A DNA stretch of 64,000 nucleotides from Streptomyces griseoloalbus (lineage in GTDB: Bacteria > Actinomycetota > Actinomycetes > Streptomycetales > Streptomycetaceae). The notes below the pieces were generated by a model, which saw only the letters and a list, made by a program, of their open reading frames with translations, had not been told where the DNA came from and did no database searches. A program made the translations under genes and the position numbers. The stretch spans positions 62,001 through 126,000 of the forward strand of contig BMUD01000015.1 of assembly GCA_014650015.1 (NCBI GenBank). The letters are read 5' to 3'. This document shows, piece after piece, positions 9,705-17,229 of this stretch (its first letter is position 1; each line of letters begins with the position of its first letter).

Positions 9705-11411
9705 TCAGGCGATGGCGCCGCCGGACCGCCGCGCGCCGCGCCGCAGGAACAGGAACAGGCCCGCGCCGAGGCCCAGCGCCAGCAGCGCCGCCCCGCCGAT
9801 CAGCGCCACCCCGCCGGCACCGGTGGACGCCAGGCCGCCCACGGTTCCGTCACCCGAGATGTCGCCGGACGTGCCGTTCGTGCCGTTCGTGCCGGAGCCG
9901 GAAGAGCCGCCGGAACCGCCGGAGCCGGAGTCGCCCTCCTGGCCGGGCCCGGGCGAGGCCGTGCCGCCCGAGGTGCCGCCGTCACTCTGGCCCGTGCCGC
10001 CGTCCGTCGACTCGTCGGAGCCGTTGAGCACGATCCAGGCGGAGTCGTTCGCGTGGTCGGAGTCGAAGGGGTTGTCCCACTCGGGCAGGGCCACCTCGGC
10101 CTTGGCGCCCTCGACGACCCGGTCGACGCGCAGCTCGAACGGGAAGCTCAGCTCGGCGTCCTCCAGCAGCGGGGTGCTCACCCAGCAGCGGTAGCCCTTC
10201 TCGCCCTCGGCGATGGTGCTCTCCCCGCACTCCTCCGGGGCCTTGGTGACCGCCGCCCCTTCGGGGACCGCCACCGTGAAGGTGATGGGCTCGCCGCCGG
10301 ACCGCAGGGCGCTGATCCAGGCCGGGCCGTTGTTGCGGAAGCCGATCTCCGCCGTGACGGTGTCTCCGGCCGCGCCGTCCGCCGAGGCGCCGGTCAGCTC
10401 CAGGTCGTAGGTGTTGGTCGTGGGCAGGTCCAGTTCCGCGTACGGGGAGTAGTCCGCGGGGTCGGCGCCGGCGACCTTCCTCAGCTCCAGGTCCGCTCCG
10501 GTGCCCGGCCGGTAGTCCTTGGCCGCGCGCAGGCCGGCCGCCTCGCTCGGGCTGACGGCCGTGAAGGAGTACGTGAAGATGTCGTGCAGCGCGAAGTCCG
10601 CGGTCCGCACCTTCAGCGGTTTCGCCAGCGCGTACGCCGTCCCGGCGTCGATGGTGTCCGGGAAGGTGCAGATGGCGTCGGTGCCCTGGCGCAGCAGGGG
10701 GCCGGTGGTCACCTCGGCGTAGGAGCAGTTGCCGTAGGAGTCGGGGAAGGACACCCCTCGGGAGCCGTGGAAGCGCAGCACCGCTCCCTCGGAGGGCATG
10801 CTGCCGGCGTTGCGCAGGCCCACGGGCGCCCTGTAGGTGCCGCCCGCCCGGAGGTTCTCGGGCAGCGAGAGCTGCCGGTTGACGAACTCGGGGCCGCCGA
10901 CGAGCACATCGACGGTGAGCGGCGTGAAGTCCAGCCCCTCGCCCTCACCGGTGACGGTGATGCTGCCGAAGTCCCCGGCCTCGCTGTCGTCGTCGACGTC
11001 GAGCCGGATGCCGCCGAGCCGGTTGTACTGCTCGCCCGCGTACAGCTCGCTGCCGGTGCAGACCGCGACGAGGCCGTCGGCGTCGCACGGGAGCTTCACC
11101 GAGGCGACGCCCGCCAGCTCGGTGGCGTCGATGCGGATCGTGTAGTCGCCGGTGAACACGGGCGGGATGACGCCGTCGCCCTCGAACTCCTCCCCCGGGG
11201 CCTTCAGCCGCAGCATGACCTGCGGTTCCGAGGGGTCTGGGTTGTCGGACCGCAGCGACAGGTCGACCCGGTCCTCGCCGGTGATCGTGACGGGCAGGGG
11301 CGCGTCGGCCGCCCGGGCGGTACCTGCGACACCGACGGCGATCAGACTCGTGGCGGCCACCAGCCCCAGGGCTCTGAGCGGCCCTGACCGCCGGTTTGCC
11401 TGCTGTGTCAT
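9705..11411 (-). CDS. Secreted surface protein with LASTG sortase signal
   Basis: This is a 568-residue exported protein. It has a signal peptide ending near TARAADA (about residue 35), a long beta-rich extracellular region containing a PxNLRAGGTYRAPVGLRNAG-like stretch typical of bacterial Ig/DUF11-like repeats, a Gly/Ser/Thr-rich linker (about 465-520), then LASTG at 527-531. A hydrophobic span and an Arg-rich tail (RRGARR) follow. LAxTG is the recognition signal of class E sortases such as those that anchor chaplins in Streptomyces, so covalent attachment to the wall is likely. The binding partner is unknown. The start codon is ATG, with GGAAGG-like purines upstream and a large hairpin in the leader. 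Confidence 0.85.
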   Translation of the reverse strand: MTQQANRRSGPLRALGLVAATSLIAVGVAGTARAADAPLPVTITGEDRVDLSLRSDNPDPSEPQVMLRLKAPGEEFEGDGVIPPVFTGDYTIRIDATELAGVASVKLPCDADGLVAVCTGSELYAGEQYNRLGGIRLDVDDDSEAGDFGSITVTGEGEGLDFTPLTVDVLVGGPEFVNRQLSLPENLRAGGTYRAPVGLRNAGSMPSEGAVLRFHGSRGVSFPDSYGNCSYAEVTTGPLLRQGTDAICTFPDTIDAGTAYALAKPLKVRTADFALHDIFTYSFTAVSPSEAAGLRAAKDYRPGTGADLELRKVAGADPADYSPYAELDLPTTNTYDLELTGASADGAAGDTVTAEIGFRNNGPAWISALRSGGEPITFTVAVPEGAAVTKAPEECGESTIAEGEKGYRCWVSTPLLEDAELSFPFELRVDRVVEGAKAEVALPEWDNPFDSDHANDSAWIVLNGSDESTDGGTGQSDGGTSGGTASPGPGQEGDSGSGGSGGSSGSGTNGTNGTSGDISGDGTVGGLASTGAGGVALIGGAALLALGLGAGLFLFLRRGARRSGGAIA

Positions 11412-11424
11412 GGAAGGCTCTTTC

Positions 11425-11464
11425 GTCGAACGGGACGTGCTCGAGTGAGTACGTCCCGTTCGAC
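11425..11464 (-). promoter_or_regulatory. 14-base inverted repeat in the leader of the LASTG gene
   Basis: GTCGAACGGGACGT at 11425-11438 is repeated in perfect inverse at 11451-11464, with a 12-base centre. It sits only 13 bases upstream of the start codon. It could be a repressor operator or an RNA stem that hides the ribosome site. Confidence 0.6.
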
Positions 11465-11589
11465 ACCGGTGACGACCGATCAGTTGTTCACGAATGCGTC
11501 ACATAACGGTCGCATTCGCGCATACGCCGATCGCGATCGCGATCGCGCAGACCTCCCCGGTCGGCGCCGCTACCGCGGCCGCCGGGGTC

Positions 11590-12873
11590 TCACGCCTTCG
11601 GCGCCACCTTGCTCAGACCGTTGATGATGCGGTCCATCGCGTCGCCGCCCGTCGGGTCCGTCAGGTTGGCGAGCAGCTTCAGCGTGAACTTCATCAGCAG
11701 CGGGTGCGTCAGTCCGCGCTGGGCGGCGATCTGCATGACCTTCGGGTTGCCGATGAGCTTCACGAAGGCGCGGCCGAGCGTGTAGTAGCCGCCGTAGGTG
11801 TCCTTCAGGACGCGCGGATAGCGCTGGAGGGCGATCTCCCGCTGGGCCGGCGTGGCCCGCGCGTGTGCCTGCACGATGACGTCGGCGGCGAGCTGCCCGG
11901 ACTCCATGGCGTAGGCGATGCCCTCGCCGTTGAACGGGTTCACCAGGCCGCCCGCGTCACCGACGAGCAGCAGCCCGCGCGTGTAGTGCGGCTGGCGGTT
12001 GAAGGCCATGGGCAGCGCGGCGCCGCGGATCGGGCCGGTCATGTTGTCCGGGGTGTAGCCCCAGTCCTCCGGCATCGAGGCGCACCAGGCCTTGAGGACC
12101 TCGCGCCAGTCCAGTTCCTTGAAGGAGTCGGAGGTGTTGAGCACGCCGAGGCCGACGTTGCTCGTCCCGTCGCCCATGCCGAAGACCCAGCCGTAGCCGG
12201 GCAGCAGGCGGTCCTGCGGACCGCGGCGGTCCCACAGCTCCAGCCAGGACTCCAGGTAGTCGTCGTCGTGGCGGGGCGAGGTGAAGTACGTACGGACCGC
12301 GACGCCCATCGGGCGGTCCTCGCGGCGGTGCAGCCCCATCGCGAGGGACAGCCGGGTGGAGTTGCCGTCGGCGGCCACGACCAGCGGGGCGTGGAAGGTG
12401 ACTTCCCGCTTCTCCTCGCCGAGCTTGGCCTTCACTCCCGTGATGCGCCCGGTGCGGTCGTCGACGATGGGCGCGCCCACGTTGCAGCGCTCGTACAGCC
12501 GGGCGCCCGCCTTCTGGGCCTGCCGGGCGAGCTGCTCGTCGAAGTCGTCGCGCTTGCGGACCAGACCGTAGTCGGGGAAGGAGGCGAGATCCGGCCAGTC
12601 CAGCTGGAGGCGGACACCGCCGCCGATGATGCGCAGGCCCTTGTTGCGCAGCCAGCCGGCCTCCTCGGAGATGTCGATGCCCATCGACACCAGCTGCTTC
12701 ACGGCGCGCGGGGTGAGGCCGTCGCCGCAGACCTTTTCCCGCGGGAACTCGGTCTTCTCCAGCAGGAGCACATCGAGTCCGGACCGGGCCAGGTGGTAGG
12801 CGGTGGTGGAGCCGGCTGGCCCCGCGCCCACGACGATCACATCGGCGGTGTTGTCGGCAGGGGGCTCGGTCAC
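11590..12873 (-). CDS. Geranylgeranyl-reductase family FAD protein (menaquinone side-chain reductase-like)
   Basis: This is a 427-residue FAD-dependent oxidoreductase of the geranylgeranyl reductase family. The Rossmann motif GAGPAG is at residues 16-21 in VIVVGAGPAGSTTAYHLA. The family blocks PREKVCGDGLTPRAV and LLVGDAGGLVNPFNGEGI (the second FAD motif) are intact. In mycobacteria the close relative MenJ saturates an isoprene unit of menaquinone. The neighbouring menG and mqnC genes support that role here, though the substrate is inferred. The GTG start at 12873 has a GGGGAG ribosome site. Confidence 0.85.
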   Translation of the reverse strand: MTEPPADNTADVIVVGAGPAGSTTAYHLARSGLDVLLLEKTEFPREKVCGDGLTPRAVKQLVSMGIDISEEAGWLRNKGLRIIGGGVRLQLDWPDLASFPDYGLVRKRDDFDEQLARQAQKAGARLYERCNVGAPIVDDRTGRITGVKAKLGEEKREVTFHAPLVVAADGNSTRLSLAMGLHRREDRPMGVAVRTYFTSPRHDDDYLESWLELWDRRGPQDRLLPGYGWVFGMGDGTSNVGLGVLNTSDSFKELDWREVLKAWCASMPEDWGYTPDNMTGPIRGAALPMAFNRQPHYTRGLLLVGDAGGLVNPFNGEGIAYAMESGQLAADVIVQAHARATPAQREIALQRYPRVLKDTYGGYYTLGRAFVKLIGNPKVMQIAAQRGLTHPLLMKFTLKLLANLTDPTGGDAMDRIINGLSKVAPKA

Positions 12874-12970
12874 GGCGGGATCTCCCCAAGTTCGAAATAT
12901 GCGTGCCGACCGGCACTGGACACGGGCAGTCTATTCAGCAGAATTGATCACCCGGCTGAAGGGTTGCCTC

Positions 12971-13477
12971 GTGAACCGAGCTCTCCCCGCTGTACTGCTG
13001 CGCGTCCCCACCCATGAGGACGCCGTCGCCTGGCACCGGATCTTCGACGACCCCGATGTCATGGAGTTCCACGGAGGCGCGTCGGCGGAGCTGTCGGTCT
13101 ACGAGGAGCTCACCGCCCGCCAGCGCCGGCACGACGCCGAGCGCGGCTTCTGCCTGTGGAGCATGCTCGACGAGTCCGGCCGGGTCATCGGCTTCACCGG
13201 CGCCCAGCCGTGGGAGCGCGACTGGGGTCCCACGGGCGAGATCGAGATCGGCTGGCGGCTGGCACGCGAGCACTGGGGCAAGGGGTACGTCACCGCGGCG
13301 GCGCTGCAGACGCTTGAGCGGGTGCGCGAGGCGGGCCTGAAGGGCGTGGTGGCGATGGTCGACGCCCGCAACTCCCGCTCCATAGCGGTCACCCAGCGGC
13401 TGGGCATGCGCCTCGGCGAGACGCTCACGACGCCGGCCTCGCGCCGGGAGGCCCACTGCTACCGGCTGGACCTCTGA
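12971..13477 (+). CDS. GNAT-family N-acetyltransferase (RimJ/RimL-like)
   Basis: This 168-residue protein has the GNAT fold pattern of ribosomal-protein and related acetyltransferases. The FHGG segment comes early, then EIGWRLAREHWGKGYVTAAALQTLERV (the acetyl-CoA pyrophosphate-binding loop is in the HWGKGYVT part), then VAMVDARNSRSIAVTQRLGM near the end. The start is the GTG at 12971; the open frame extends further upstream, but that sequence overlaps the divergent promoter. The target is unknown. Confidence 0.82.
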   Translation: MNRALPAVLLRVPTHEDAVAWHRIFDDPDVMEFHGGASAELSVYEELTARQRRHDAERGFCLWSMLDESGRVIGFTGAQPWERDWGPTGEIEIGWRLAREHWGKGYVTAAALQTLERVREAGLKGVVAMVDARNSRSIAVTQRLGMRLGETLTTPASRREAHCYRLDL

Positions 13478-13605
13478 CCCCGGCAGCCCTCCGCGCCCCG
13501 GCCACCGCACCAATTCGTCACTCTGAGTAGTCGCTTGTCACGGAACGCCACATGAGGCTTCCTGTGGACGCCGCACCGGGTCTACTCTGCCGGTACCGCT
13601 GGGGG

Positions 13606-13956
13606 GTGACGTCCGTGCGTGTGACACCCGAGACACCCGAAGTGCGCGTGCCGCGCCTGGTCGGTCTGATGGCCGTGGACGCGCGCGAGTCGGCCCGGGC
13701 GCGGGGCCTGTTCGTCAACGCGCCGGACCGGCCGGACTTCCCCCTCGTCGTCGTCGACTACGTCGTACGCCAGTACCCGGGGCCCGGCACCGAGGTGCCC
13801 CGGGACTCCGTGGTCCATGTGTGGTTCGACGTCGGTGAGGGCGACGGCGGCGGCGGGGTGCGCGAGCCGCGCGGGCCCGAGCCGCCCACGGGCGGGCCCC
13901 GGCGGGAGCTGGAGGAACCCGGCACCGCCCACGCGGCGCTCCTCAGCTCTCCTTGA
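13606..13956 (+). CDS. Small PASTA-domain protein
   Basis: This is a 116-residue protein starting at the GTG at 13606 behind a GGGGG-type ribosome site. Residues about 10-78 read as one PASTA domain ([19 protein letters not shown] followed by a [21 protein letters not shown]-like end). The tail is Gly/Pro-rich. PASTA domains usually sense peptidoglycan outside the cell, yet there is no signal peptide or membrane span, so the protein looks cytoplasmic. Its last 14 bases overlap the 3' end of convergent menG. An in-frame ATG at 13552 is an alternative start. Confidence 0.65.
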   Translation: MTSVRVTPETPEVRVPRLVGLMAVDARESARARGLFVNAPDRPDFPLVVVDYVVRQYPGPGTEVPRDSVVHVWFDVGEGDGGGGVREPRGPEPPTGGPRRELEEPGTAHAALLSSP

Positions 13957-14638
13957 AGCCCCGGTGCAGCGCCACCACACCGCCGGTCAGATTGCGCCAG
14001 GCGACCTTCGACCAGCCGGCGCCCTGCAGCCGTTCGGCCAGGGCGGGCTGGTCGGGCCAGGCGCGGATCGACTCGGCGAGGTAGACGTAGGCGTCCGGGC
14101 TGGACGACACCGACCGGGCGACCGGCGGCAGCGCGCGCATCAGGTACTCGGTGTACACGGTGCGGAACGGCGCCCACGTCGGATGCGAGAACTCGCAGAT
14201 GACGATCCGCCCGCCGGGCCGGGTCACCCGGCGCATCTCGCGCAGCGCCGCGTCGGTGTCCTGCACGTTGCGCAGCCCGAAGGAGATGGTGACGGCGTCG
14301 AACACGTCGTCCTTGAAGGGCAGCCGGGTCGCGTCGCCGGCGGTGTACGGCAGCCAGGCGCGGTTGCGCTTGCCGACCTGGAGCATGCCGAGGGAGAAGT
14401 CGCAGGGCACGACGTAGGCGCCGGTGCGGGCGAAGGGCATCGACGACGTGCCCGTGCCGGCCGCCAGGTCGAGGACCTTCTGCGCGGGCCGCGCGTCGAC
14501 CGCCTTCGCGACCTCCTTGCGCCATCGCCGGTCCTGGCCGAGGGACAGCACGTCGTTGGTCAGGTCGTACCGTTCCGCGACGTCGTCGAACATCGAGGCG
14601 ACTTCGTGCGGCTGCTTGTCCAGGGATGCGCGGGTCAC
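13943..14638 (-). CDS. menG: Demethylmenaquinone methyltransferase
   Basis: This 231-residue SAM-dependent methyltransferase of the UbiE/MenG family carries out the final ring methylation of menaquinone. The family signatures are visible: [20 protein letters not shown] at the N-terminus, motif [11 protein letters not shown], and [10 protein letters not shown]-type motif [16 protein letters not shown]. The start ATG is at 14638. It is the last gene of a minus-strand group with mqnC and the amidohydrolase-like gene. It converges with the PASTA gene. Confidence 0.93.
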   Translation of the reverse strand: MTRASLDKQPHEVASMFDDVAERYDLTNDVLSLGQDRRWRKEVAKAVDARPAQKVLDLAAGTGTSSMPFARTGAYVVPCDFSLGMLQVGKRNRAWLPYTAGDATRLPFKDDVFDAVTISFGLRNVQDTDAALREMRRVTRPGGRIVICEFSHPTWAPFRTVYTEYLMRALPPVARSVSSSPDAYVYLAESIRAWPDQPALAERLQGAGWSKVAWRNLTGGVVALHRGFKES

Positions 14639-14721
14639 CCGCCCATTCTTGCAGCCCGCTCTCCCGGCGGAGGCGCCGGCTTCCCGCGCGCGCGAGATCC
14701 GCGCAGGCGTTCACGGCGTGA

Positions 14722-15180
14722 TCAGCGCCGCCGGTGCACCAGACGCCCGGCGCACACGGTCGCCACGCACGCCCCCGTGTCGTCGAAGACCGCCAGGTCG
14801 GCGCGGCCGGTGCGGCGGATGCAGGGCTCCCCCACAGGTGACGGCGCGCTGGGCCACACCACGACACCGTTGCGCTCGGCGGCCGCGCGGAGTTCGGGTG
14901 TGCCGGCGTGCTCCTCCAGAACCACCACGGCACCCAGCTTCAGCACCTCGTGGATGCGCTCGCGAGGCGTCGGCGCGGCCGGCAGCGGGCCCTCGTGGAC
15001 GCGCGCGGGGCCGAGGACGCCCGGCCAGCTGCGTACGCGGGCCCCCGGGAACCGCTCGCGCAGGTCCTCGAACGTCCCGACGTCCCCGATCCGATCCCGT
15101 CCCACCACCACGGCACCGTCCCTGATGGGCTCGGAGCTCCAGCTGACCCGGACCTCGCGCGCGGTGTGAATGGTCTCCAA
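14722..15180 (-). CDS. Imidazolonepropionase-like / amidohydrolase composite-domain protein
   Basis: This 152-residue protein resembles only the small composite (beta-sandwich) domain of amidohydrolases such as imidazolonepropionase. It has the early DGAVVVGRDRIGDVG strand pattern and the late RTGRADLAVFDDTGACVATVCAG pattern. The metal-binding TIM barrel is absent. It begins 18 bases after mqnC on the same strand and precedes menG, which suggests co-transcription with quinone genes. Catalysis seems unlikely without the barrel histidines. Its role is unknown. Confidence 0.68.
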   Translation of the reverse strand: METIHTAREVRVSWSSEPIRDGAVVVGRDRIGDVGTFEDLRERFPGARVRSWPGVLGPARVHEGPLPAAPTPRERIHEVLKLGAVVVLEEHAGTPELRAAAERNGVVVWPSAPSPVGEPCIRRTGRADLAVFDDTGACVATVCAGRLVHRRR

Positions 15181-15198
15181 CTCGATCCGCCCGGCAGG

Positions 15199-16398
15199 TC
15201 AGTTGGAGGTGAGGAGCTTCAGCTCCGGGTGGGCGGTGCCGCCCTCGATGGCCGTGGAGGAGATGTGGGAGACCACGCGGTCGTCGACGGGGTCGTTCGC
15301 CGGGTCGTCGTGCACGACGAGGTGCTCGTACGTCGTCGCCCGCTGGGCCGGGACCCGCCCGGCCTTCCTGATCAGGTCGATGATCTCCAGCCGGTTGGAG
15401 CGGTGCTTGGCACCGGCGGAGGAGACCACGTTCTCCTCGAGCATGATCGAGCCGAGGTCGTCCGCGCCGTAGTGCAGGGAGAGCTGGCCGACCTCCTTGC
15501 CGGTGGTGAGCCAGGAACCCTGGATGTGGGCCACGTTGTCGAGGAAGAGGCGGGCAATGGCGATCATCCGCAGGTACTCGAAGAGGGTGGCCTGGGTGCG
15601 GCCCTTCAGGTGGTTGTTCTCCGGCTGGTAGGTGTACGGGATGAAGGCGCGGAAGCCGCCCGTGCGGTCCTGTACGTCGCGGATCATCCGCAGGTGCTCG
15701 ATGCGCTCGGCGTTGGTCTCGCCGGTGCCCATCAGCATGGTGGAGGTGGATTCGACACCGAGGTTGTGCGCGATCTCCATGATCTCCAGCCAGCGCTCGC
15801 CGGACTCCTTCAGCGGCGCGATGGCCTTGCGCGGCCGGGCGGGCAGGAGCTCGGCGCCGGCGCCGGCGAAGGAGTCGAGGCCGGCGGCGTGGATGCGCCG
15901 GATCGCCTCGTCGACGCTCACCTCGCTGATCCGCGCCATGTGCTCGACCTCGCTCGCCCCCAGGCTGTGGATGACGAGCTGCGGGAACTCCTTCTTGATG
16001 GCGGCGAAGTGCTTCTCGTAGTACTCGACGCCGTAGTCCGGGTGGTGACCGCCCTGGAACATGATCTGCGTACCGCCGAGCTCGACCGTCTCGGCGCAGC
16101 GCCGCAGGATGTCGTCGAGGTCGCGGGTCCAGCCCTTCGCCGTGTCCTTGGGGGCCGCGTAGAAGGCGCAGAACTTGCACGCCGTGACGCAGACGTTGGT
16201 GTAGTTGATGTTGCGCTCGATGATGTACGTCGCGATGTGCTCGGTACCGGCGTACCGCCGCCTGCGGACGGCGTCGGCGGCGGCGCCCAGCGCGTGCAGC
16301 GGCGCGTCGCGGTAGAGGTCGAGGGCCTCTTCGGGGGTGATCCGCCCACCGGCGGCGGCACGGTCGAGGAGGGGCTGAAGGTCGGCCTTCTCGGTCAC
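15199..16398 (-). CDS. mqnC: Cyclic dehypoxanthinyl futalosine synthase (radical SAM)
   Basis: This 399-residue enzyme of the futalosine menaquinone pathway cyclises dehypoxanthine futalosine by radical SAM chemistry. The 4Fe-4S ligands are C70, C74 and C77 in CVTACKFC. Flanking signatures ERNINYTNVC, MFQGGHHPDYGVEYYE and PYTYQPENNHLKG agree with MqnC rather than MqnE. The GTG start at 16398 has an AAAGGGA ribosome site. It leads the mqnC / amidohydrolase-like / menG run and lies 78 bases downstream of the prepilin peptidase gene. Confidence 0.95.
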   Translation of the reverse strand: MTEKADLQPLLDRAAAGGRITPEEALDLYRDAPLHALGAAADAVRRRRYAGTEHIATYIIERNINYTNVCVTACKFCAFYAAPKDTAKGWTRDLDDILRRCAETVELGGTQIMFQGGHHPDYGVEYYEKHFAAIKKEFPQLVIHSLGASEVEHMARISEVSVDEAIRRIHAAGLDSFAGAGAELLPARPRKAIAPLKESGERWLEIMEIAHNLGVESTSTMLMGTGETNAERIEHLRMIRDVQDRTGGFRAFIPYTYQPENNHLKGRTQATLFEYLRMIAIARLFLDNVAHIQGSWLTTGKEVGQLSLHYGADDLGSIMLEENVVSSAGAKHRSNRLEIIDLIRKAGRVPAQRATTYEHLVVHDDPANDPVDDRVVSHISSTAIEGGTAHPELKLLTSN

Positions 16399-16476
16399 CG
16401 GCGTCCCTTTCGTAAGGTTCGTAAGGGTTGTGGACGGACCGATCCAGCCTACGCCAGGGGGTGTCAGCGGTTGTCG

Positions 16477-17229
16477 TCAGGCCGCGTACGCGCCGATCAG
16501 CAGCCCGGCGAAGGCGCCGCTGATCAGGAACGGCCCGAACGGGATCGAGGTCTTGCGCCCCGCCCGGCGGGCGACGACGAGGGCACCCCCGTACAGCGCC
16601 CCGAACACGAAACCGGCGAGGGTGCCGAGCATCACGGTCGGCCAGCCGTACCAGCCGAGGACGGCGCCCGCGCCGAGCGCGAGCTTGACGTCGCCGAAGC
16701 CCATGCCGCCCGGGTTGATGAGGAACAGCACGAAGTAGCCGGCGCCCAGCGCGAGCGCGCCGAGCAGGGCGGTGGTCCACTCCCCCGCGTGCTCGGGGGT
16801 GAGGGCGGCGAGGCCGAGCAGGGCGAGGGCGGTTCCGGCGAACGGAAGGGTGAGCGGGTCGGGCAGCCGCTGCACCCGGAAGTCGACGACCGCCAGCAGC
16901 ACGCCGACGGGCGCGAGCAGCAGCCACACGGCCAGCTCGGGCCGGGTCCCGGTGGCGGCGGCGAGGGCGGCGCAGACCAGCGCGGTCACGACGACGGGTG
17001 CGGCACCCGGTCCGTACGACGTCCCCGCGCACTGCCCGCATCGGGCCCTTCCCAGCCAGCCGCTCACCGGATGCCCCTCGGGGCAGGCGCCGCGCCACTC
17101 CTCCCCCGACGGTGCGGAGAACCGGTAGGCCGCGCGGGGCAGCACCGCGCCGGCCGCCGCGCCCCACAGCGCGGCGGCGACGATCAGCGCGACGTACAGG
17201 CTGTCGCTCATCCCGTCTGGGCCGCTCAC
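16477..17229 (-). CDS. Prepilin peptidase (A24 family)
   Basis: This is an integral membrane aspartyl peptidase of about 250 residues that would process class III signal peptides. The catalytic aspartates are in VVDFRVQRLPDPLT and in the GxGD-type motif GMGFGDVKLALG. Two cysteine pairs typical of bifunctional prepilin peptidases are kept (CPEGH and CGQC), although the methylase domain is short. About seven hydrophobic spans are predicted. The GTG at 17229 overlaps the preceding gene's stop; an ATG at 17211 is an alternative start. It is the only prepilin peptidase in the window, so it is the likely processor of the Flp and TadE-type proteins at 22-24 kb. Confidence 0.85.
   Translation of the reverse strand: MSGPDGMSDSLYVALIVAAALWGAAAGAVLPRAAYRFSAPSGEEWRGACPEGHPVSGWLGRARCGQCAGTSYGPGAAPVVVTALVCAALAAATGTRPELAVWLLLAPVGVLLAVVDFRVQRLPDPLTLPFAGTALALLGLAALTPEHAGEWTTALLGALALGAGYFVLFLINPGGMGFGDVKLALGAGAVLGWYGWPTVMLGTLAGFVFGALYGGALVVARRAGRKTSIPFGPFLISGAFAGLLIGAYAA

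Noticed and set aside
11520-11550. Origin-like or methylation repeat (GATCGC repeated)
   Set aside because: It is a short run of a common GC-rich palindromic word, with no DnaA boxes or other origin features.
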